Shown: in pieces, positions 1-6,708 of the stretch
How positions within the stretch are numbered: the stretch's first letter is position 1
Layout of the letters: each line of letters opens with the position of its first letter
Source: JBGTNQ01 sp964646785
Lineage (GTDB): Bacteria; Patescibacteriota; Minisyncoccia; Phycocordibacterales; Zambryskibacteraceae
NCBI GenBank assembly: GCA_964646785.1
Contig: CAZYGU010000029.1
Location: 1 to 7,311 of the forward strand
Reading direction: 5' to 3'
Length of the DNA: 7,311 nt
Made by a program: the position numbers and the translations under genes
The notes under the pieces: model-generated
The model's database searches: none
What the model was told of the DNA's origin: nothing
The model's input: only the letters and a program-made list of their open reading frames with translations

Positions 1-1229
1 TCGTGCTGTCGAATTTTTTCATGCGCTTTAGCCTCAATCTGACGAATACGTTCTCGAGTCACTCCAAATACCTTTCCCACTTCTTCAAGTGTATGAGTAA
101 AACCATCAACAAGACCGTGTCTCATTTCAAGGATTTTTCTTTCTTTAATTGGAAGATCGTCAAGAATTTCCTTTACTTGGTCTGCAATAATTCTTCGTGA
201 AGCCTCTTGGTCAGGAGAAAGAATTTTGTCATCAGCAAGAAAGTCACCGAGTTTACTTTTATCATCACCATCATCCCCTACAGGACTTTCGAGTGATACT
301 GTCGCTTGGTCAATTTTTTCAATATTATAAATTTTTTCAACATCAAGATTCATTTCCGTTGCAATCTCTTCCGGAAGTGGATCACGTCCGAGATCTTGGG
401 TAAGTCTTCGAACTACTTGCTTGTATTTAGCAATCGTTTCTACCATATGCACAGGAACTCGAATGGTTCGTGATTGATCTGCAAGAGCACGTGTGATGGC
501 TTGTCTAATCCACCATGTTGCATAGGTTGAGAATTTGTAACCTTTAGTCCAATCGAATTTATCTACTGCCTTAAACAACCCCAAATTCCCCTCTTGAATA
601 AGATCAAGAAGTGTGAGGTCAGGACTTCGTCCAACATACTTTTTCGCAATAGAAACAACAAGACGAAGGTTTGCACGAGCAAGAAGGTTTTTTGCTTCGT
701 TATCACCCGCTTCAATACGCTTTGCAAGCTCCTTCTCCATGTTTCCTGAAATAAGTGGGTACTGTCCGATTTCTTTCAAATACATCTGGATCGAATCGTA
801 TGACGAATCACTTTTTCCGTATTCATATTTTTTTCCAGGAAGAAGATCTGCTTCTTGTGGCACATCAAGAAGTCCACCACCTTCTAGCACATCAATTCCA
901 GAGGAATGAAGTTTTTCATAGAAATCCTCAAGAAACAGAATATCAGTTTCAATTGTTGGAAATTCCTTCAAGATCTCATCATAGGTGACAAACCCTTTCT
1001 CTTTTCCACGGGCAATAAGCCGTGCAGTTTTTACCTCAATTTCTTGAAGTTTTTTGTTTGGCTTTTTTCCAGCAACAACCTTTGGCGTAGCAACTTTTTG
1101 CACCTTTTTCTTTGGAGCAGACTTAATCTGCTTCACTTTTGTAGGTACTTTCTTTTTTACTTTCTTTACCACTTTTTTACTAGGTGCTGGTTTTTTTGTT
1201 TTTTTCACTTTTTTTATTTTTTTTGCCAT
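1..1229 (-). CDS. rpoD: Primary (housekeeping) RNA polymerase sigma factor, sigma-70 family; 3' end outside window
   Basis: The main sigma factor, which guides core polymerase to -10/-35 promoters. The window holds 409 codons from ATG and cuts the gene just after region 4.2, probably a few tens of codons before its stop. Residues 1-60 are an extremely basic tail (27 lysines, no acidic residue). Acidic region 1.1 follows (about 62-116), then region 1.2 (about 139-172) and region 2 (186-262). Region 2.3/2.4 keeps W239, W240, Q243 and T246, the equivalents of the E. coli residues that melt and read the -10 element. Region 3.0 has H261 and E264 for extended -10 reading. The 3.2 finger (311-333) contains LGDFLADD. 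The region 4.2 helix-turn-helix (380-408) has R392, E393 and Q397 for the -35 element. The complete region 1.1 and full region set mark a primary sigma, not an alternative one. An in-frame TAA (the dnaG stop itself) lies just upstream, which fixes the start to the ATG at 1229. Long A runs open the gene. Confidence 0.97.
   Translation of the reverse strand, partial: MAKKIKKVKKTKKPAPSKKVVKKVKKKVPTKVKQIKSAPKKKVQKVATPKVVAGKKPNKKLQEIEVKTARLIARGKEKGFVTYDEILKEFPTIETDILFLEDFYEKLHSSGIDVLEGGGLLDVPQEADLLPGKKYEYGKSDSSYDSIQMYLKEIGQYPLISGNMEKELAKRIEAGDNEAKNLLARANLRLVVSIAKKYVGRSPDLTLLDLIQEGNLGLFKAVDKFDWTKGYKFSTYATWWIRQAITRALADQSRTIRVPVHMVETIAKYKQVVRRLTQDLGRDPLPEEIATEMNLDVEKIYNIEKIDQATVSLESPVGDDGDDKSKLGDFLADDKILSPDQEASRRIIADQVKEILDDLPIKERKILEMRHGLVDGFTHTLEEVGKVFGVTRERIRQIEAKAHEKIRQH
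1191..1224 (-). repeat. Cluster of long A runs at the start of the sigma gene
   Basis: On the coding strand codons 2-13 contain an A8 run (1224-1217) and three A7 runs (1215-1209, 1205-1199 and 1197-1191), separated by one to three bases. They encode the first lysines of the basic tail. Runs of this length are prone to replication or transcription slippage, and they also leave the translation start region unstructured. The frame as given is intact. Confidence 0.8.
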
Positions 1230-1250
1230 ATGATGAGATGAATAATGCTG

Positions 1251-2996
1251 TTAATTGTTTGACTCGATCCTCCTCTTTGAAAGCCTTGCCAACTCCGTCG
1301 AAATTTCCTGACACCGCACCAATAATTCCCCTGCTCTTTTTTCATCCTTATCCGATTCAGCCTGACCAAGCTCTTTCATTACTTCTACAAACCTATCGCG
1401 CAGGACATCTTCTTCGAAATTAAAAAGTAATTCTTCTACATCTTGAGAAAGATTAGTTCCTGTTCCGTAGTATGCCTCTGCCTCAAAAATAAGCTCATTT
1501 GATTGGGTTAATTTTTCACGAAATAGATTAACAATATATGTCTCCCCTGCAATACCCACCATCCGAGTTCGAAGTTTTGTTGGATCAACTATCGGTGCAC
1601 CAATCCCTTCCTGCCATAACACTATTCCTGCAAGACGTCCCTCAATATGATCCTTCCTTCTACGAATAGTATCATCTGAATGTGGAACACTAACTCCTGA
1701 AGGTGTAGCCGGTATTCCTTTTGGAATCTTACGGAGATCATTCCAAATTGCATCGTCACGAATTCCTGTTTTTTTTACAATCTGAGCAACAAAGTGTGCT
1801 TGCTCAATTGAACTTTGAATCATTGCGATATATGGAAGAACTTTTTTCTCAATCTCTTTTGCGAGTGCTCTTTCGTTATGTTTTTCTCGAAGTAAATTAT
1901 CGAGATAAAAATCAATGAGATGTTTCCCTGATTTCAATGCATCTTTCCAAGCTTCACTATCATGCAAGATAAGTTCAGCAGGATCACTCCCCGAAGGAAG
2001 ATCAACGATCTTTACCTCCATCCCTAATGACAAGGCGAGTACTGCACTTTTGTTCGCCGCAGTAAATCCTGCTTTATCAGAATCAAACGCGAGTGTAAGT
2101 CTATTTGAAAGCCTTTGCAGTTTCATAAGATGAGCTTCAGTAAATGCAGTACCTGATGATGCAACTGCATTTGAAAACCCTGCCTGATGACACATAAGGA
2201 GATCAAGCTGTCCCTCAACAAGAATCGTGTAATCTTTTTTTCTAATCTCAGTCTTTGCTTTATGAAGTCCGTACAGTGTTTCAGATTTTTTGAAAAGTAC
2301 CGTTTCAGGACTATTAAGATATTTTGGTGCCTTTGGATCATCAACCAGAATTCTTCCACTGAATGCAATTATACGACCTGAAATATCAAAGATAGGAAAC
2401 ATGATACGACCACGAAATACATCGTACCAAGCATGTTCTCCATCTCCAGATGCGTCTTTTCGTTTAATGAGACCTGTTTTTTCCATTTCAGTCTCAGTAA
2501 CTCCTTTCTCTTTCAAATAACTATAGAGCAACCTCCAATCATTTGGTACAAACCCCACTTTCCAAGATTCTATCGTTTCTTGTGTAAGTCCACGCTTGGA
2601 AAGATATCCCTGTGCGTCAGATGAATGCTCAAGATGCTTTTGAAAGAAACTTGACGCCATCTCCATCACACTATACAAACGGTCCATCTCACTAGTGTCC
2701 TTCCTTGGAACATCATCAAGGCTTACACCCGCTCGTTCTGCAAGTACCTTAAGTGCACCGATAAAATCAGTTCCTTCAAATTCCTGAACAAACGTAAAGA
2801 TATCCCCCTTTGCCCCACATCCAAAACAGTAATAACTTCCACGATTTGGAGAGATAAAGAATGATGGTGTTTTTTCGTTGTGAAAAGGACACTTCGCTTT
2901 AAAGTTTTGTCCAGCTTTCTCAATCTTCAGATATGAACCAATCACATCTGACACATCAAGTTTCTCTTTTATTTTTTCTACTGATGAAGATGACAT
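1251..2996 (-). CDS. dnaG: DNA primase DnaG
   Basis: Bacterial replicative primase of 581 residues from the preferred ATG; it makes RNA primers at the fork, normally in contact with DnaB helicase. Numbered from this ATG, the N-terminal CHC2 zinc domain has C36, H39, C57 and C60 (CPFHNEKTPSF, YYCFGCGAKGDIF). The polymerase core follows with the basic motif FRGRIMFPIFD (194-204), FSGRIL (212-217) and KYLNSPET (225-232). The TOPRIM metal site has E261 in VEGQLDLL, D305 and D307 in AFDSDKAG, and D338 in SGSDPAE. From about 445 the charged helical C-terminus resembles the DnaB-binding domain. Start choice: the frame stays open upstream to a TTG at 3035 (594 residues), but those 13 residues (MCRQCEVSDFTPL) are unlike DnaG, whereas MSSSSVEKIKEKLDVSDVI matches a normal start. 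Neither start has a convincing ribosome site. VEGQLDLL departs from the common VEGYMDV form. The gene lies 52 nt after rpoC and 21 nt before the sigma gene, and ends at TAA. Confidence 0.96.
   Translation of the reverse strand: MSSSSVEKIKEKLDVSDVIGSYLKIEKAGQNFKAKCPFHNEKTPSFFISPNRGSYYCFGCGAKGDIFTFVQEFEGTDFIGALKVLAERAGVSLDDVPRKDTSEMDRLYSVMEMASSFFQKHLEHSSDAQGYLSKRGLTQETIESWKVGFVPNDWRLLYSYLKEKGVTETEMEKTGLIKRKDASGDGEHAWYDVFRGRIMFPIFDISGRIIAFSGRILVDDPKAPKYLNSPETVLFKKSETLYGLHKAKTEIRKKDYTILVEGQLDLLMCHQAGFSNAVASSGTAFTEAHLMKLQRLSNRLTLAFDSDKAGFTAANKSAVLALSLGMEVKIVDLPSGSDPAELILHDSEAWKDALKSGKHLIDFYLDNLLREKHNERALAKEIEKKVLPYIAMIQSSIEQAHFVAQIVKKTGIRDDAIWNDLRKIPKGIPATPSGVSVPHSDDTIRRRKDHIEGRLAGIVLWQEGIGAPIVDPTKLRTRMVGIAGETYIVNLFREKLTQSNELIFEAEAYYGTGTNLSQDVEELLFNFEEDVLRDRFVEVMKELGQAESDKDEKRAGELLVRCQEISTELARLSKRRIESNN
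1269..1276 (-). promoter_or_regulatory. Shine-Dalgarno-like AGAGGAGG inside the dnaG 3' end, too far from the sigma start
   Basis: The minus strand reads AGAGGAGG here, a near-perfect anti-SD match. It lies within the last codons of dnaG, 39 nt before the sigma ATG. No ATG, GTG or TTG follows at the usual 5-12 nt, so it does not serve a conventional start. It might hold or slow ribosomes ending dnaG and help re-initiation at the sigma ATG 21 nt past the dnaG stop, or it may be chance codon content. The motif is seen; its function is speculation. Confidence 0.25.
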
Positions 2997-3048
2997 GAGA
3001 GGGGTGAAATCAGAAACCTCACACTGTCTACACAAACACTTCTTTCTC
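2997..3048 (-). other. rpoC-dnaG spacer with alternative TTG start and no clear regulatory site
   Basis: This is the longest gap in the window. It contains the alternative in-frame TTG (3035-3033) for dnaG, preceded by the weak purine stretch GAGAAAGAAG, and a TGAGG at 3021-3017 that sits 20 nt before the ATG, too far for a normal ribosome site. A possible 4-bp GAGG/CCTC pairing across the spacer is too weak to call a hairpin, and no T run follows. I see no terminator or convincing promoter, so read-through from rpoC into dnaG is expected. Confidence 0.5.
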
Positions 3049-6000
3049 TTATAGACCGTTCTTCAAATCTTCAATCATTTTATGCTTGATGCTTCCAGGG
3101 AATCCAGTTCCAGCAGGAATCAATCGTCCGATGATAACGTTTTCCTTTAGACCAACAAGTCTGTCATCAACACCTCGAATTGCAGATGCAATGAGAATAC
3201 GAGTAGTGTGCTGGAATGACGCTGCAGACAAGAAACTCTTTCGTGAGAGTGACACTTCAGTGATGCCCATAAGCATCGGATCAGCTTTTGCCTCTTCCTT
3301 ACCAGCGTTCCGTGCTTCCTCATTGATAAGTGCTAGCTCACCAACTTCTACAACATCACCTCGAGTAAGACTAGTATCACCAGCATCCTTCACTCTTCGA
3401 CGTGAGAACATTTGTTTTACAACAAGTTCAATGTGTTTTCGAGATACAGTTTCTCCCTGAAGCTCGTATGGTTTTGCAATTTCACGAATAATATAGTTTT
3501 GAGCAGCTTCACGTCCTGCGTACTTAAAGAGTTCATCAATATCCGCTGATCCATCCGTCAAAAGGTCTCCCTTTGTGACCTGGTCACCTTTTTTCACAAG
3601 AATAGTACGTGCAGCGTTTACTTCATACTCAATTTTATCTTTCACTTTTGATTGTTCGTCCGGCAAGATCACAATCATACTGTCAGATCCATTCTTGATA
3701 ATGTCAGTAATAACACCATCTACATGAGAAACAATAGCTGGATTTTTTGGTTTTCGATTTTCGAATACTTCTTCAACACGAGGAAGACCAGAAGTAATAT
3801 CTCCTCCAACAGATGCAGTACCTCCAGCGTGGAAGGTTCTCATTGTAAGCTGAGTTCCTGGCTCACCAATCGCTTGTGCTGCAACGGTTCCAACCGCTTC
3901 TCCAAGATCAATAACCTTATGCTTTCCAAGATCGATTCCGTAACACTTCACACACACACCGAGTAATGTCTTACAGGTAAGCGGAGATCGAACGGCAATT
4001 TTCGTAAATCCTTTTGCCTCAATAAGCTGTGAATCTTTCTTTGTAACAAGATGACCTTTCTTAAAGAGAACCTCACCTTCTGGAGTAGTCACATCTTCTG
4101 CAAGATAGCGACCATTCACATTCTTTGCGAGTGATGTTTCAAGACCAACAGAATTTACTTTATGAATTGTAATTGAATCTTTTGTTCCACAATCCTCTTC
4201 AGTAATAATTGCATCTTGAGCAACATCGAAGAGTCTTCGAGTAAGGTAACCTGCTTTTGCAGTATTAAGCGCTGTGTCAGTAAGACCCTTACGTGATCCG
4301 TGAGTAGTAATGAAGTACTCAAGTGGAGTAAGTCCTTCCTTTGAACAAGAGAGAATAGGAAATTCAATTGTTTCACCAGAAGTATTTGTGATAAGACCTT
4401 TCATTCCAGCCATCTGGGTAAGCTGTGAAGTTGATCCTCGAGCTCCAGAGTTCAACATGTCTGACACTGAACTATTTGAATCAAGTGTACCAGGAATAAG
4501 TTTTTCTACCTCTCCTTTTGCTTCATGCCATACCTCAGTATGTTTTCGAAGACGTTCATCTTCAGAAAGAAGTCCCATGCTAAATTGTTCATCTACTTCA
4601 TCAGCTTTTGCTTTCGCGCTCTTAATGATAGCTCCTTTTCCTTCAGGAATTTTTACATCATCAATACCCCATGTGGTACCAGAATATGTAGTGTATTTGA
4701 ATCCGAATGACTTAATCTTGTCCAGAATTGGTGGAAGATTTTCTACACCATATCGCTCGATAAGGTCATCAACGATAACACCCATCTTTTTTCTCTGGAT
4801 AACATCATTAATGAATGGATAATCAGATGGTAATACCCCATTGAAGAAGAGTCTTCCTACTGTTGTATCAAATACCTTTCCTTCAAATTGCTGGTACTTT
4901 AAATTTTCAGTTCCTAATACTTTAATCGGCGCACGAAGTCCAACTTCACCGAAATCAAAAGCTGTAATTGCTTGGTTAGGAGTAGCGAAAATTTTACCTT
5001 CACCTTTTTCACCAGGCACAACCTTTGTCATCCAATAACACCCAAGAATAATATCGAGCATTTTTGCAATAACTGTCGGCTCACCATTTCCTGGCTTAAG
5101 AATGTTTTTATCTGACGCCATAATCACTTTCGCTTCCATTTGCGCTTCATTAGAAAGTGGGACATGAACAGCCATTTGGTCTCCGTCGAAGTCCGCGTTA
5201 AATGCAGTACATACAAGTGGGTGTACCTGAATAGCATTTCCTTCGATCAACACCGGTTTGAAAGCTTGAATACCAAGGCGATGGAGAGTAGGTGCGCGGT
5301 TTAGTAATACATATTTATTACTAATAACACTTTCAAGGATTGCCCACACTTCTGGAATTCCATCCTCAATAAGTCGACTTGCTCCACGAATATTGTATGC
5401 AAGTTCCTTTTTCAAGAGCTCTGAAATAACAAATGGTTTGAAAAGTTCAAGTGCCATATGTTTTGGAAGTCCACATTCATGAATCTTAAGTTCAGGACCT
5501 ACAACGATTACTGATCGTCCAGAATAGTCCACACGCTTTCCAAGAAGGTTCTGTCTGAAGAGTCCTCGCTTTCCTTTTAAGTTATCAGAGAGAGATTTAA
5601 GTGGTCGTCGTTGAAGCTGGTTTCCTGCTGATGACGCCGCTGAACCATGTCGAATAGAGTTGTCGATGAGTGCATCAACAGCTTCTTGTAAGATTCTTTT
5701 TTCGTTTCGAAGAATAACATCGGGTGCATAAATTTCCTTCAATTTCTTCAAACGATTATTTCGGTTGATGACTCGACGATACAAGTCATTTACATCAGAA
5801 GTAGCGTAACGTCCCCCATCAAGTGGCACCATAGGACGAAGTGCTGGTGGGATAACAGGAATACGAGTCATGAACATCCATTCAGGTCGAACTCCACTCT
5901 TGATAAGTTGCTGAATAAGACTAATACGCTTGTTAAGCTTTGGTGCTTCAAGTGCACTTACTTTCTCAGTTTCTCCCTGAAGTTTTTCGAGAAGTACCTG

Positions 6001-6690
6001 AAGATCAACTTTCTTTAAAATATTATAAATCGCCTCTGCTCCAATACCCGCCTCAAAAAGAGTCGAATACTTCATCGAATAAGTATGGTAATGAACCTCA
6101 TCAAGTACCTTTCCTACGGCAATTGATTCAAGATCACGCTTTGCACCAAGAAGAAGTTCTTTGAGTGCTTCTTTTGATTTCTCATCTTGAAGTGATTTTA
6201 CTTTTGCTTTGTATTCAGAATCAATATCACGAAGAATTCGTGCTTTTTCATCTTCTGAAACTGAAGTGATAATGTATCCAGCAAAGTAAATAACCTTTTC
6301 AAGTTCAGCTGACGGCAATCCCATAATGAGAGAAAGTCGTGATGGCATCGACTTCAAGAACCAGATATGACACACAGGGCTCGCAAGCTCAATGTGGCCC
6401 ATGCGTTCACGACGAACAATAGAGCGAGTAATTTCTACTCCACACTTTTCACACACAATTCCTTTGTATCTAATTCCTCGATATTTCCCGCAGTAACATT
6501 CAAAATCTTTATCTGGACCGAAGATCTTTTCATCGAAGAGTCCTGAACGTTCACTTCTTTGTGTTCGATAGTTAATTGTTTCAGGCTTGGTAACCTCACC
6601 AAATGACCACTCCTTAATTCTTTCAGGAGACGCAAGTCGAAGACTGATTGAATCAAACAAACTCGCTGATGTTGTGTTTTTTGTTTTCAT
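3049..6690 (-). CDS. rpoC: DNA-directed RNA polymerase subunit beta'
   Basis: Complete beta' subunit of 1213 residues, starting at ATG and ending at TAA; it supplies the catalytic Mg-binding loop of RNA polymerase. Domains in order: N-terminal clamp with zinc site 1 (C65, C67, C80, C83); switch-2/rudder segment with LLGKRVDYSGRSVIVVGPE (382-400); the catalytic NADFDGD at 498-504, whose D500, D502 and D504 bind Mg; bridge helix around 787-815 (EYFITTHGSRKGLTDTAL); zinc site 2 (C834, C906, C913, C916); trigger loop 943-960 with M950, R951 and H954; and the conserved C-terminal LKENVIIGRLIPAGTGF (1181-1197). The trigger loop runs straight into VGGDITSGLPRVEEVFE, so the large SI3 insertion of E. 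coli beta' is absent. Its length is close to that of compact Gram-positive forms. The start lies 18 nt after the rpoB stop and has no Shine-Dalgarno motif before it, but the N-terminus aligns with known beta' proteins. No frameshift or missing catalytic residue is seen. Confidence 0.99.
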   Translation of the reverse strand: MKTKNTTSASLFDSISLRLASPERIKEWSFGEVTKPETINYRTQRSERSGLFDEKIFGPDKDFECYCGKYRGIRYKGIVCEKCGVEITRSIVRRERMGHIELASPVCHIWFLKSMPSRLSLIMGLPSAELEKVIYFAGYIITSVSEDEKARILRDIDSEYKAKVKSLQDEKSKEALKELLLGAKRDLESIAVGKVLDEVHYHTYSMKYSTLFEAGIGAEAIYNILKKVDLQVLLEKLQGETEKVSALEAPKLNKRISLIQQLIKSGVRPEWMFMTRIPVIPPALRPMVPLDGGRYATSDVNDLYRRVINRNNRLKKLKEIYAPDVILRNEKRILQEAVDALIDNSIRHGSAASSAGNQLQRRPLKSLSDNLKGKRGLFRQNLLGKRVDYSGRSVIVVGPELKIHECGLPKHMALELFKPFVISELLKKELAYNIRGASRLIEDGIPEVWAILESVISNKYVLLNRAPTLHRLGIQAFKPVLIEGNAIQVHPLVCTAFNADFDGDQMAVHVPLSNEAQMEAKVIMASDKNILKPGNGEPTVIAKMLDIILGCYWMTKVVPGEKGEGKIFATPNQAITAFDFGEVGLRAPIKVLGTENLKYQQFEGKVFDTTVGRLFFNGVLPSDYPFINDVIQRKKMGVIVDDLIERYGVENLPPILDKIKSFGFKYTTYSGTTWGIDDVKIPEGKGAIIKSAKAKADEVDEQFSMGLLSEDERLRKHTEVWHEAKGEVEKLIPGTLDSNSSVSDMLNSGARGSTSQLTQMAGMKGLITNTSGETIEFPILSCSKEGLTPLEYFITTHGSRKGLTDTALNTAKAGYLTRRLFDVAQDAIITEEDCGTKDSITIHKVNSVGLETSLAKNVNGRYLAEDVTTPEGEVLFKKGHLVTKKDSQLIEAKGFTKIAVRSPLTCKTLLGVCVKCYGIDLGKHKVIDLGEAVGTVAAQAIGEPGTQLTMRTFHAGGTASVGGDITSGLPRVEEVFENRKPKNPAIVSHVDGVITDIIKNGSDSMIVILPDEQSKVKDKIEYEVNAARTILVKKGDQVTKGDLLTDGSADIDELFKYAGREAAQNYIIREIAKPYELQGETVSRKHIELVVKQMFSRRRVKDAGDTSLTRGDVVEVGELALINEEARNAGKEEAKADPMLMGITEVSLSRKSFLSAASFQHTTRILIASAIRGVDDRLVGLKENVIIGRLIPAGTGFPGSIKHKMIEDLKNGL

Positions 6691-6708
6691 AATAGTTGGG
6701 TGAGTTAC

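Noticed and set aside
906..1241. A plus-strand open frame encoding a Phe/Leu-rich, membrane-like protein
   Set aside because: The phenylalanines come from the complement of the lysine codons of the sigma N-terminus, which is clearly the real reading.
1230..1340. Possible separate promoter for the sigma gene within the dnaG 3' end
   Set aside because: A TTGGCA-like -35 can be picked out, but no TATAAT-like box lies at suitable spacing.
2123..2368. A minus-strand 81-codon frame within dnaG
   Set aside because: It is out of frame with dnaG and overlaps the catalytic TOPRIM region; no recognisable protein and no start signal.
3021..3035. CRQC as part of a zinc site in an extended DnaG
   Set aside because: No second cysteine/histidine pair accompanies it, and the residues lie upstream of where DnaG similarity begins.
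2997..3048. Possible terminator or attenuator hairpin between rpoC and dnaG
   Set aside because: Only about four base pairs (GAGG with CCTC) with a long loop and no T run; not enough to support a structure.
3086..3460. A 124-codon plus-strand open frame
   Set aside because: It is antisense to the 3' part of rpoC, including the conserved C-terminal motif; it is a shadow frame without its own signals.
4310..4822. A 170-codon plus-strand open frame
   Set aside because: It is wholly antisense to the conserved rpoC coding region; its low-complexity serine-rich translation resembles no protein and mirrors rpoC codon usage.
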